Assembly (NCBI RefSeq): GCF_001422485.1
Contig: NZ_LMNF01000001.1
Coordinates: forward strand, 131,900-195,899
Origin: Agreia sp. Leaf283
GTDB taxonomy: Bacteria; Actinomycetota; Actinomycetes; Actinomycetales; Microbacteriaceae
Direction: 5' to 3'
Length of the DNA stretch: 64,000 nucleotides
Part shown: positions 7,869 to 16,569 of the stretch, one piece after another
Position numbering within the stretch: the stretch's first letter is position 1
Layout: each line of letters begins with the position of its first letter
Notes under the pieces: model-generated
What the model was told of the DNA's origin: nothing
The model's database searches: none
The model's input: the letters and a program-made list of their open reading frames with translations, nothing else
Position numbers and translations under genes: made by a program

Positions 7869-8656
7869 TACGCCGCGCTCGTCGAGGCGCTGGAGACCCG
7901 TCCGACGAACACGAGCCGGGGCTCCGCGGCCAGCAGCCGCTCGACGAGATCGCTGGTTCGAGCCGTCACCGTGGCGGTGGAGGCCTCGACATCGATCTCG
8001 ATGGGCACGTTGTAGTCGAGGTAGTGCTCGATGAACCTCACGTCGCCGACGCGGTGAATCGTGATGATGCTCTTCAGGTGCCGCTCGAACCACGGCTCGA
8101 TGATGGCGAAGGCTCGGCCGAGGCCGTGGTTCGTGACGTACGCCAGCATCAGGGCGAAGAGGTGCCACTGTATCGAATCCTGCACGACGGCCTTCTCGTG
8201 CCTCGCGATGACGCGGGAGACCTCAACGGCGTTCCACGGCAGCGGCCCGTCGACGAAGGCGTCGGGGCAGAAGTCCTCGACGGGGAGCGGGGCGCCGTGC
8301 AGCGAGTCGCCGGCCTTCTCCTGACCTCGCACGATCAGTCTCGAGACCCCGACGACCCGTGTGCCGCTCGGGTGGTTCTCGAGCACGCAGAAGGTCACGG
8401 AACGCGAGTCGTCGGCATCGCGATCCGTGCCATCGGGCAGAAGGTCCTTCTCGGAGAGCTGCCCGGTCTGGTCGACGTAGACTCGGCGCCTCAGTTGGAA
8501 GTGGGCGAGGTACTCTGCCTCGAGCCCGGGAACGGCGACACCATCGACGGCCAGCACTCCCAGTGCGAGTCGGGAACTCGGCGACGAGTCGAAGACGGTC
8601 GACGAGACGATGGGGATGACTGCATCGTTCGTGACGGTCTGATCAACGTGTGACAT
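7868..8656 (-). CDS. LuxI/FeeM-like N-acyltransferase (GNAT fold)
   Basis: A 262-residue protein with the pattern of acyl-homoserine-lactone synthases and N-acyl amino acid synthases: an N-terminal FQLRRRVYVDQTG segment (about 53-65), GVSRLIV (103-109) like the GSLRLLP strand, and VEVSRVIA (E145-V-S-R148) like the E-[LI]-SR motif of LuxI. These enzymes transfer an acyl group to an amine donor. It is the first gene of a two-gene unit, its TAA stop overlapping the ATG of the ThiF-like gene. The ATG at 8656 has a GGGACGG ribosome-binding stretch just upstream and a TACGAT -10-like hexamer before that. The product is unknown; homology to a quorum-sensing synthase is suggestive only. Confidence 0.72.
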   Translation of the reverse strand: MSHVDQTVTNDAVIPIVSSTVFDSSPSSRLALGVLAVDGVAVPGLEAEYLAHFQLRRRVYVDQTGQLSEKDLLPDGTDRDADDSRSVTFCVLENHPSGTRVVGVSRLIVRGQEKAGDSLHGAPLPVEDFCPDAFVDGPLPWNAVEVSRVIARHEKAVVQDSIQWHLFALMLAYVTNHGLGRAFAIIEPWFERHLKSIITIHRVGDVRFIEHYLDYNVPIEIDVEASTATVTARTSDLVERLLAAEPRLVFVGRVSSASTSAA

Positions 8657-8859
8657 ACCGTCCCTGCATCGTAAGTTCCATGGCACATGTGGAGCTTGCG
8701 GACAACTGCGCCCCCTCACCTGTCCCGTTCTTGTTCGATCATATGGCAGACGCGACGTCGTTTGCGGCCGGACAGGTCGCGGAACGCCATCTCCAGCCGC
8801 TTCAGAGGCCCCAAAGTTGCTAGTCTGGGCTTCGATACGATCGTGACCGAGGGGACCCC

Positions 8860-9717
8860 ATGCCAGCTGGAGATGCACAGGCCTTCTCGCTCGCGCGCTC
8901 GAGCGGACCGCACTCCGAGGAGCGCACGCGCATCCTGTCCATCGCGACCCGCCGCGTGGGCGCATCCGGCCTCGACGTGGGCTTCGAGCAGTCGACGCTC
9001 GACGACATCGTGCGCGAGGCACAGGTCTCGTCACGGGTGGCCACCCGCATATGGCCCAGTCACGACGACTTTGTTTACGACCTGTTCACTGAGATCGCTC
9101 AGCAGACCCGGCGTGACCTCACCGACACGGAGACCCTCGTCGCGACCTGGGGGTTCCTGAGTTCGCGCCTCAACGATCTGCGCACTCCCGAGGGCCGTCG
9201 CAGCATCATGCTCGACGTCGTGCGAACCGCGGCGGAGCAGAATCTCGAGGAGGTCGCGACATCCGCTGCCTGGAGAAGCTATGCGAGCCTGTCGCTCACG
9301 ATCCTCTCCCGCCCCGAGAGCCCCGGCCGAGCCGCCGTGCTCGAGGCCCTGCGCAACAGCGAGCTCGCCTTCATCGACACGATGGAGATGTTCTACCGCA
9401 ACATCATGGCCACGGTCGGCTACCGGCTCAAAGAAGAGTTCCATAACGACTACCATCCCTTCGTGGTCGCCACGGCGGCCGTCGTCGAGGGTCTGGGCAT
9501 CTCGCGCACGACCGTGCCCGAGATCGTGGACTCGCACTTCTCGCGTGCGGGCGAGAGCGAGGGCAACTCCTGGTCGCTCGTGTCGCTCGCCTTCGTCGGC
9601 GTGATCGAGGCATTCGTCGAGTTCGACCCCGATTACGAGCCCGAAGAGGCGATCTCCCGCCTCAGCGGCGGCGTCGACGTGACGCCGTCTCCCGCCGAGA
9701 ACCCTCAGGGCTACTAG
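8860..9717 (+). CDS. TetR-like transcriptional regulator
   Basis: A 285-residue protein with an N-terminal TetR-type helix-turn-helix: EERTRILSIATRRVGASGLD, STLDDIVREAQVSSRVATRIWPSHDDFVYDLF (about 20-80). The wing positions differ from the common GxxxxtxYxxF pattern (RVATRIWPSHDDF), but the architecture is clear. The C-terminal part is long, helical and unassigned, about 80 residues longer than a usual TetR protein. The ATG is preceded by GAGGGG. It is divergent from the acyltransferase-ThiF pair across 203 bp, the usual setting for a local repressor that responds to the product of the divergent operon. That regulatory link is inferred. Confidence 0.82.
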   Translation: MPAGDAQAFSLARSSGPHSEERTRILSIATRRVGASGLDVGFEQSTLDDIVREAQVSSRVATRIWPSHDDFVYDLFTEIAQQTRRDLTDTETLVATWGFLSSRLNDLRTPEGRRSIMLDVVRTAAEQNLEEVATSAAWRSYASLSLTILSRPESPGRAAVLEALRNSELAFIDTMEMFYRNIMATVGYRLKEEFHNDYHPFVVATAAVVEGLGISRTTVPEIVDSHFSRAGESEGNSWSLVSLAFVGVIEAFVEFDPDYEPEEAISRLSGGVDVTPSPAENPQGY

Positions 9718-9722
9718 GCGCG

Positions 9723-10367
9723 TCAGTCCGCTTCGGAGAGGTAGCCGTCCTCCGCTGCCCGCCGCAGCAGTTCGTCACGGGTGTCCACCCGACGGCCTTG
9801 GGACTCGTAGGTCGCCCGGATCGCCTTGAGCGCCGTGCGCACCCGCTCGAACCGCACGCCTTCGATCAGGGCGATGTCGACGGTGCTCTCGCCTCGCGAA
9901 TACAGTCGCAGCACGCGCAGGTGCCAGTCGTCGAACGGTGGATGCTGCCCCGCGGCATCCTCGACGACCGTGTCGGTCTCGGGCTGGTCCCGACCGAGCA
10001 CACGCCGCGCGGCCACGAGCACGGCCTCGGCGGGACGCGACTTGGGCACGAACGCGTCGGCGCCGGCTGCGAGGGTCTCGCCCTCCGCTTCGAGACCCGC
10101 CTCAGTGCTCATAACCACGACGCGGGCACCGGCGTCGGCACACACCCGGATCCGCTCCTCGAGCTGCACAGGCGTGTCGATCGTGCGGGCCATCACGACC
10201 ACGTCGGGGGGAAAGGAATCGTCTGCGATCAGCTCCTCCCAGCTCCCGAGCGCGGCGACCACGTGGAAGTCGGGCGCATTGACGCTGATCCAGTGCGCGA
10301 GTCCGTCGACGATCAGAACATGGTCGTCGAGGAGGGCGATCGTATTGATGCGAGCGGCATCGTTCAC
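9723..10367 (-). CDS. LuxR/NarL-like response regulator with Ala in place of the phospho-acceptor Asp
   Basis: A 214-residue two-domain regulator. The receiver keeps the acidic pair (D14, D15), the conserved Ser/Thr (S87) and the lysine (K109 in FVPKS), but the phosphorylation-site strand reads VVVMA with Ala60 where Asp is expected. The intact paralogue at 16566-17171 has VVVMD at the same place. The C-terminal helix-turn-helix is divergent (FDDWHLRVLRLYSRGESTVDIAL) and both paralogues end in RRAAEDG. The start is GTG, overlapping the stop of the GGDEF-EAL gene (GTGA). It should be unable to take a phosphoryl group and may act constitutively, bind a ligand, or titrate its paralogue. Confidence 0.85.
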   Translation of the reverse strand: MNDAARINTIALLDDHVLIVDGLAHWISVNAPDFHVVAALGSWEELIADDSFPPDVVVMARTIDTPVQLEERIRVCADAGARVVVMSTEAGLEAEGETLAAGADAFVPKSRPAEAVLVAARRVLGRDQPETDTVVEDAAGQHPPFDDWHLRVLRLYSRGESTVDIALIEGVRFERVRTALKAIRATYESQGRRVDTRDELLRRAAEDGYLSEAD

Positions 10368-12691
10368 GAGATCACCGCCGTCGTGCCGTGCGACCGGATG
10401 CGGTCCATCGTCTGCCTGAACGACTGCGGCCGGCCGAAGTAGTAGCCCTGGGCGCTCCGCACCCCGAGCGCGACCATCACATCGACCATGTCGGGGCTCT
10501 CGATGCCCTCGACGATCATCGTGTAGTCGAGGTTGTCGCCGAACCCCTGAAGCGCCTTAATGACCTCGCGCTGGCGCACATCGCCCAGATCGTCGATCAG
10601 GCTCTTGTCGATCTTCAGGATGTCCATGGGGAATCGCACGAGCGCCCCCACCGACGAATCGTCGGATCCGTAGTCGTCGAGGGCGATGATGACGCCGGCA
10701 TCCTGCATCACCTCGGCCTCGCGTCGCAGGTCGTCGGTGACCGAGCGCAGCGATCGCTCGTTCAACTCGATGCAGAGCGACACGTTCGGATGCGACTTCG
10801 CGACATCGCGGATGAACGGCCCGAGGTGCTCCTCGCCGATCTGCCCCAGCTCGAGGTTCACCGTCATGCAGGCGATGCTCGGCTCGAGGGCGTGGAACTT
10901 CTCCGCCGCATCCATGGCCTTGACGATGATCTGCCTCGTGAGCTCGTCCATCAGGCCCAGGCTCTTCGCGCGGGCGACGAGAGACGACGGAGAGATGGGC
11001 CCGAGCTCGGGATCGATGTACCGCACGAGGGCCTCGAACGCCCAGATGCGACCCTGGTCGATGCTCACGATCGGCTGGAAGGCGAGCGTGAGCCTGTCCT
11101 CCGTGATGGCGCGGGCGACGATGTCGTTGGTGCGGGTCGAGCGATGCGACGCGATGCTCACGCTGCTGCCCTCGGCCGGCCCGCCCTGACGCCTCGAGCG
11201 CTTGACCTGCAGCATGCTGCGGTCGGCGTCGACGACCAGCAGCTGCGCATCGATCTCGCGGTGCCCCGAGAAGGCGAGGCCGGCGCTGACCACGGGTCGG
11301 AACTCCTGGCCGTCGAGAGTCAGCGGGCGCCCGATCTCGTGGATGATGCCGTCGGCGAGTTCCTTGCTCTGCGCCACGGTCTGCAGCTCGGTGAGGATCG
11401 CGACGAACTCGTCGCCGCCGATGCGGGAGACGAAGTCGCGGCCTCCCACGGAGCCGCGGAGGCGATCGGCCACGGCCTTCAGCAGCTCGTCACCCGTGTG
11501 GTGGCCTCGCGAGTCGTTGAGCTTCTTGAAGTTGTCGAGGTCGATGAAGAGCACGGCGATGCCGGAGTGGTACGAGCGATTCTCGTTCGCGTCGATCAGC
11601 GCGGCCTGGAAGGCGCCGTAGTTGGGCAGCCCGGTGAGGGGATCGCTGTTGGCCCGGCGCTCGAGACTGTCGACATCGTGCTGGATGCGCGCCGTCTCGC
11701 TGGCCATGTGCGCCAGGGCGGTCAGGGCCTGCTCCTCCTCGCGCCCGAGGGGAAGGGCGCCGAGTCGCCTCGACGCGACGATGTACTCGTCGACTCCGGG
11801 CTCGAGTCGAACCGGCGCACCGATCTCGCCGGGACCGGGCGGCTCGTCCCTGACCTCGGCCTCGCCCGCCTGCAGCACCATCTGCGCGCGAACCTCGAGC
11901 GCCTTGCGCAGGCCCGTCTCCGTGGCCCAGGGCAACTCGACCGCCGCTGTGACGACCCCGCTGAGCCTCCGGTGCACGGCACGGAAGCGAAGGCGTTGTG
12001 CGATCACGAGGAACAGGGTCGCGACGAGGAGGATGACCGCGGGGGTGAGCCGCACATCCGGATCGTGTTCGAGCCAGGGGATGACCGCGCTGTCGACGGC
12101 GTTCATGAGGGTCGACACGAGCGCCACGAGAAGCACCACTGCGCCCAGCCGCATAGGGCTCAGCGCAGACAACCCGAACTTCTGGTCGAGCCCCCACCGC
12201 CCCCGGGCGCGGATGAACTCGAGCAGCAGCGCGACAGCGAAGTAGCAGGCACTCGCAACCGCGTAGCTCACGAACTGCCAGACGCCCGCCCGGGTGAGCT
12301 CGTTGTGCACCACGACGAAGACCACTCCGCCCACGAAACTGATGCCGACCACGTAGAGGCCGATGGCGACGCTCCGCAGCACGATCGTCTGCGAGATCAT
12401 CAGCCCGACCGACCAGAGTGCGACGGTCAGCAGGTATTCGGATGCCGGTCGCGAGATCGCGAGGAGCGTCACGGCGACCCCCAGCATGGGGAGCCCGCTG
12501 ATGCGCCCGATCGGCATGCGCAGGTGCGCGCACATGATGCAGCCGAGCACCGTGACCAGTTCGACCGTCCAGGAGTCCGGCGGGGTCACGATGACCCCGA
12601 CGACGGCGTAGACCAGCACGACCATCGCGAGCACGATGAACGGGGTCACGAACATGCGGTCGAACAACGACAGTTTGAAGCGATCGACCAT
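10364..12691 (-). CDS. Membrane-bound GGDEF-EAL protein (c-di-GMP turnover)
   Basis: A 775-residue protein with about eight predicted membrane helices in residues 10-245, then a GAF-like or linker stretch, a GGDEF domain and a C-terminal EAL domain. The GGDEF active-site signature RIGGDEF is intact, so diguanylate cyclase activity is possible. The EAL domain keeps FEALVR, the IELNE glutamate, the LDDYGSD aspartates, LKIDKSL, VEGIE and QGYYFGRP, so phosphodiesterase activity is also plausible. Which activity dominates cannot be read from sequence. It is followed with a 4-bp overlap by the atypical response regulator and lies in a same-strand run with mqo and a two-component system. Confidence 0.93.
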   Translation of the reverse strand: MVDRFKLSLFDRMFVTPFIVLAMVVLVYAVVGVIVTPPDSWTVELVTVLGCIMCAHLRMPIGRISGLPMLGVAVTLLAISRPASEYLLTVALWSVGLMISQTIVLRSVAIGLYVVGISFVGGVVFVVVHNELTRAGVWQFVSYAVASACYFAVALLLEFIRARGRWGLDQKFGLSALSPMRLGAVVLLVALVSTLMNAVDSAVIPWLEHDPDVRLTPAVILLVATLFLVIAQRLRFRAVHRRLSGVVTAAVELPWATETGLRKALEVRAQMVLQAGEAEVRDEPPGPGEIGAPVRLEPGVDEYIVASRRLGALPLGREEEQALTALAHMASETARIQHDVDSLERRANSDPLTGLPNYGAFQAALIDANENRSYHSGIAVLFIDLDNFKKLNDSRGHHTGDELLKAVADRLRGSVGGRDFVSRIGGDEFVAILTELQTVAQSKELADGIIHEIGRPLTLDGQEFRPVVSAGLAFSGHREIDAQLLVVDADRSMLQVKRSRRQGGPAEGSSVSIASHRSTRTNDIVARAITEDRLTLAFQPIVSIDQGRIWAFEALVRYIDPELGPISPSSLVARAKSLGLMDELTRQIIVKAMDAAEKFHALEPSIACMTVNLELGQIGEEHLGPFIRDVAKSHPNVSLCIELNERSLRSVTDDLRREAEVMQDAGVIIALDDYGSDDSSVGALVRFPMDILKIDKSLIDDLGDVRQREVIKALQGFGDNLDYTMIVEGIESPDMVDVMVALGVRSAQGYYFGRPQSFRQTMDRIRSHGTTAVIS

Positions 12692-12725
12692 GAGCCCGGG
12701 TCCCCTTTGGCGCCGCGCCCTGCCC

Positions 12726-14216
12726 TCAGGACGCGAGGTGCAGTGCCTTGGCGGTGCTCGTCAGCACCTTTCGGGCCGTCGCCGGCGAGTCGGTCAGTCG
12801 TGTTCCGAACGAGGGGATCATCGTGCGGATCTGCGGAACCCATCGGAGGTAGTCGTCGGGGAAGCACCGTTCGAGGACATCGAGCATGATCGGCACGGCT
12901 GTCGAGGCACCGGGCGATGCGCCGAGAAGGCCGGCGATGGAACCGTCTGCCGACGCGATGACCTCGGTGCCGAACTGCAGCACTCCCCCGCGGTCGGCGT
13001 CTTTCTTCATGACCTGGACGCGCTGCCCGGCGGTGATGAGGTACCAGTCCTTGGGGTCGGCGGTGGGCATGAATTCCTGCAGCGCGGCGAACTTCTTCTT
13101 CTTGCCCGCCAGCAGCTCACCGACCAGATACTTCATGAGATCGAAATTGTCGCGCGCAACGGCCAGCATCGGACCGAGGTTGTGCGCCCGGATCGACCCG
13201 GGCAGGTCGAGCCAGGACCCCTTCTTGAGGAACTTGGGACTGAATCCGGCGTATGGTCCGAAGAGCAGAGACGGCTCTCCGTCGACCACGCGGGTGTCGA
13301 GGTGGGGAACGCTCATCGGCGGCGCTCCGACGGCCGCCTTTCCGTAGACCTTGGCCCGATGCTCGGCGACGACGGCCGGGTTGTCGGTGCGGTAGAACTG
13401 TCCGCTGATCGGGAAGCCGCCGAAGCCTCGGATCTCAGGAATGCCGGACTTCTGGAGCAGATGCAGGGCGCCGCCGCCGGCCCCGACGAAGACGAATCGC
13501 GCGTTGACGGTGGTGGGGGTCGACCCGACCAGTTCCTTGACGGAGACGTTCCACGTTCCGTCTTTCTGGCGCTTCAGGTTCGACACCGAATGCTCGGTCT
13601 TGAGGCTCGCTCCCCGGCTGGTGAGGAAGTCGAAGAGATGCCTCGACAGGGAGCCGAAGTCGACGTCGGTGCCCGCGGCGATGCGGGTCGCCGCGACGAG
13701 CTCGTCTTTCTTGCGGCGACGCATCAGGGCCGGTGCCCACTCGTAGATGACGGCCGGGTCTTCCGTGTACTCGATGCCCTCGAAGAGCGGCTCGTCTCGA
13801 AGCACCTCGTAACGCTTGCGCAGGTACTCGACGTTCTTCTCGCCTCGAACGAACGTCATGTGCGGCGTCGAGTTGATGAAGGTCGACGGGTCGGGGATGT
13901 CGCCGTTCTCGACCAGAAACGACCAGAACTGCCGACTCACCTGGAACTGCTCGTTGATCGCCACGGCCTTCGATGCCTCGACGGTGCCGTCGGAGCGTTC
14001 GGGCATGTAGTTGAGTTCGCAGAGCGCCGCGTGGCCCGTTCCCGCGTTGTTCCACGGGTTGGAGCTCTCACCCGCGACATCGCCCAGCCGTTCGAAGATC
14101 CTGATCGACCAGTCGGGCTGGAGGATCGAGAGGAAGGTGCCGAGCGTGGCGCTCATGATGCCGCCACCGATCAGAACGACGTCTACGGGTTTGCCTGCTG
14201 CGCTCACATCTCCCAT
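12726..14216 (-). CDS. mqo: Malate:quinone oxidoreductase
   Basis: A 496-residue peripheral membrane flavoenzyme that oxidises malate to oxaloacetate and passes electrons to the quinone pool, replacing or complementing NAD malate dehydrogenase. The FAD-binding VDVVLIGGGIMSATLGTFL motif is at the N-terminus, followed by the family segment SSNPWNNAGTGHAALCELNYMP and the GEPSLLFGPYAGFSP block; length matches the family. The ATG at 14216 lies inside the end of the preceding kinase-like gene (13-bp overlap), so mqo is probably cotranscribed with a signalling operon, which is not its usual context. Confidence 0.96.
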   Translation of the reverse strand: MGDVSAAGKPVDVVLIGGGIMSATLGTFLSILQPDWSIRIFERLGDVAGESSNPWNNAGTGHAALCELNYMPERSDGTVEASKAVAINEQFQVSRQFWSFLVENGDIPDPSTFINSTPHMTFVRGEKNVEYLRKRYEVLRDEPLFEGIEYTEDPAVIYEWAPALMRRRKKDELVAATRIAAGTDVDFGSLSRHLFDFLTSRGASLKTEHSVSNLKRQKDGTWNVSVKELVGSTPTTVNARFVFVGAGGGALHLLQKSGIPEIRGFGGFPISGQFYRTDNPAVVAEHRAKVYGKAAVGAPPMSVPHLDTRVVDGEPSLLFGPYAGFSPKFLKKGSWLDLPGSIRAHNLGPMLAVARDNFDLMKYLVGELLAGKKKKFAALQEFMPTADPKDWYLITAGQRVQVMKKDADRGGVLQFGTEVIASADGSIAGLLGASPGASTAVPIMLDVLERCFPDDYLRWVPQIRTMIPSFGTRLTDSPATARKVLTSTAKALHLAS

Positions 14217-15355
14217 GATACGGCCGCCCGACCGCCCGACGGGTCGAAGGTGAACGTCACGGCGATGCCGCCGTCGACGGCGACGACCTCGACCTGGTCG
14301 AAGACGAGACGCACCATGCGTACGAACGGAGTCAGGGAGGGCGGGGGCACCGCACCCGGCGGGGCCGCGAACACGACCGAGCCCCGGGCATCCGTCTCTC
14401 GTCGCTCGAGCACCAGCGACGGCCTGGCCGATTCACCGATCTGCTCGACGATCTGCCGGATGAGCGCCCGCAGGGCGGCGGTCTGGCGGTCGTCGAGGTG
14501 CACGGCCACCCGGTCGTCGTCGCTGTAGCTGTCGACCGCGTCGGCCAGAGAGCCCTGCGAGATGCGCTCGACGATCGCCCTGCGAAGCACCGACGCCAGT
14601 TCGGCCGCCCTCACGGCGTCGTCCGGCCCCATCGTGCCTGTCTGCTCCAATCGCGTGAGGAACGGCACCACGTCTCGCCTGAGCGACCCGAGCTCGCCCA
14701 TCGCATCCGTTTCGGCGAGACGCGTGAGCACGGCGCCGACATGCCGGGTTCGCTCGGCTTCCGCGTCGCGCCTCGCCCGCTCGAGGCTGCCGATGATGCT
14801 GCGCGCGTAGGCGGCCGAGCCGAGGCCGATGGCGATGGAGGGCGTCGCGGCGGTGAGAGCGAGGATGCCCAGGGTGACCGTGGTGGTCGAGCTCAGGTTC
14901 TGCACGACCGCAAGGACGAAGGTCACCCCGACGGCCTGGACGGTGAACCACACGATCTCGGAGGAGCGTCGATACGGCGCTCCGAGGATCAACGCGAGAC
15001 CGAGGCACACGCCACCCCAGTCGTCTCTGATGAGGGCGTTCGAGCCGAACTGGCTCAGCGCGTTGAGCACGCTCGCGAGCATCAGCCCGCCCAGGAAGAT
15101 CTGGAAACGCGAGAGGGAGATGAGCGGTCCGAACGGGTCGGCCGCACGGATGAAGTACACATACGACGCCGCGAGAACGAGCTGGGCCGCGACGGCCACG
15201 ACGGGAAGAGAGATCTGGTCGCGACCGGACTGCGTGAGCGAGAGGGCGATCGACAGGGCCACGCTCACGATGCCCACGGCGATCACGAACATGCGCGCCG
15301 TCACTCTGGAGACCGGATCGAGTTCAGCCGCGGTCGGCCGCGCCCCGCCTGTCAT
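14204..15355 (-). CDS. Membrane protein resembling a degenerate histidine kinase
   Basis: A 383-residue protein with about six to seven hydrophobic helices in residues 20-190, followed by a coiled segment (ERARRDAEAERTRHVGAVLTRLAETD) and a C-terminal domain laid out like the kinase encoded just upstream. No H-box histidine is seen (the equivalent stretch reads LGSLRRDVVPFL) and neither the N-box nor the glycine-rich ATP-binding boxes can be recognised. The start overlaps the upstream kinase stop (ATGA). It could be an inactive partner that forms mixed dimers with the true kinase. Homology to that kinase is inferred from layout and needs a structure comparison. Confidence 0.68.
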   Translation of the reverse strand: MTGGARPTAAELDPVSRVTARMFVIAVGIVSVALSIALSLTQSGRDQISLPVVAVAAQLVLAASYVYFIRAADPFGPLISLSRFQIFLGGLMLASVLNALSQFGSNALIRDDWGGVCLGLALILGAPYRRSSEIVWFTVQAVGVTFVLAVVQNLSSTTTVTLGILALTAATPSIAIGLGSAAYARSIIGSLERARRDAEAERTRHVGAVLTRLAETDAMGELGSLRRDVVPFLTRLEQTGTMGPDDAVRAAELASVLRRAIVERISQGSLADAVDSYSDDDRVAVHLDDRQTAALRALIRQIVEQIGESARPSLVLERRETDARGSVVFAAPPGAVPPPSLTPFVRMVRLVFDQVEVVAVDGGIAVTFTFDPSGGRAAVSWEM

Positions 15356-16569
15356 GCTCTGGATTTCGGCACGGTGAGGAGCACCGATGTGCCCGCGCCG
15401 GGGCGCGACCAGATCGTCGCCGTTCCCCCGACCCCGAGCATCCGGTCGTGCACCGAGATCCGCAGGCCGAGGCGGTCGGCCGGCGCCGACGACGGGACGA
15501 ATCCGCTCCCCGCGTCCACGACCATCGCGGTGACCTCCTCGCCCGAGACCGCGATGGCGAGCTCGGCGATCGACACTCCCGCGTGCAGGATCACATTGAC
15601 GAGGCACTGCTCGACGGCCCCGACGAGCGCCTCCTCCGCGACCGGGTCGAGCCTCGTCAGCTCGGCGGCGTCGCCGGACACGATCACCCTGAGGCCCCGC
15701 GCGCCCACGCGGTCGAGTGCGTGCGCCAGCCTGCTCTCGCTTGTCGATTCGATCAATCCGGGGATGGCGACCGCGCCGGTCGTGCGCATGAGATCGTCGC
15801 TGCGTTCGAGCAGTTCGAGGTCGCGGCGGATCACGGCGAGATGGCTGTCGGGGATGGTGCCCGGAGCCAGCATGGCGAGGGCGTGCAGGTCACCGAGCAC
15901 CGTGTCGTGCAGCAGGCTCGAGGCGTGGCCGAGGAGGCGCGCCTCCTCGGCCACGCTCTGCTGCATCTTCGCCGCCCGGTCGAGGGCGGGTGCCTGCTGC
16001 ACGGCTCCGCGGCGTGCGACCCACAGCACGACGAGCAGCAGCGAGACCGCGACGAACGAGCCGAGGGCCGTGAAGTCGAGCACGACCACGCGTCCCCCGA
16101 GGTCGGCTCCGAGAAGCGCGGCGCTGGAGGCGGCTGCATACGCGAGACCGCAGACGACCAGGCACGAGGTCAGCGAGCGACGCCCGACCCCTGAGACCGT
16201 CGCCGCGACGATGGGCAGGCTGAGCACGATGCTGTCGGACTTCTGCCCCGGGGTGAGCAGGGGCTCGACGCTCAGCGCATAGGCGAACGCCGACGCGCAC
16301 ACGACCAGAAGACCGATGGTCGTGTCGACCGGCCCGTGCAGGCGCTGGAGCGCGTAGGCACCGCCGCCCATCACTGCGAGGGAGGCGATGGGAACGGCCG
16401 CGCGCCACAGGTCGGCCTCGCCACCCGTCTGCGGATGGAAGGTGGCGAGCACGCCGACGATGATCGCGACGGCGGCGAGAAGGGTCGACGACAGCCACAC
16501 GGCCGAGCGCGCGAGGGCCCGAGAGGTGAAGACCCCTTCGGCGTCGGTGCCGAGCGTGAGGCCGGTCAG
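15352..16569 (-). CDS. NarL-type sensor histidine kinase, probable CTG start
   Basis: A 405-residue membrane sensor kinase: about six membrane helices (24-185), a HisKA_3-like dimerisation segment with the phosphorylatable histidine in LLHDTVLGDLHAL (H221), and a HATPase domain with N-box VEQCLVNVILHAG (N325), VDAGSGF (D352) and RLGLRISVHDRM. No ATG, GTG or TTG lies at the natural start; a CTG at 16569 overlaps the stop of the preceding response regulator as CTGA, copying the ATGA overlap used by the next gene, and gives an N-terminus (MTGLTLGTDA...) like that of the paralogue MTGGARPTAA. A GTG further in would cut the first helix. It should phosphorylate the regulator at 16566-17171. Confidence 0.82.
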   Translation of the reverse strand: MTGLTLGTDAEGVFTSRALARSAVWLSSTLLAAVAIIVGVLATFHPQTGGEADLWRAAVPIASLAVMGGGAYALQRLHGPVDTTIGLLVVCASAFAYALSVEPLLTPGQKSDSIVLSLPIVAATVSGVGRRSLTSCLVVCGLAYAAASSAALLGADLGGRVVVLDFTALGSFVAVSLLLVVLWVARRGAVQQAPALDRAAKMQQSVAEEARLLGHASSLLHDTVLGDLHALAMLAPGTIPDSHLAVIRRDLELLERSDDLMRTTGAVAIPGLIESTSESRLAHALDRVGARGLRVIVSGDAAELTRLDPVAEEALVGAVEQCLVNVILHAGVSIAELAIAVSGEEVTAMVVDAGSGFVPSSAPADRLGLRISVHDRMLGVGGTATIWSRPGAGTSVLLTVPKSRA

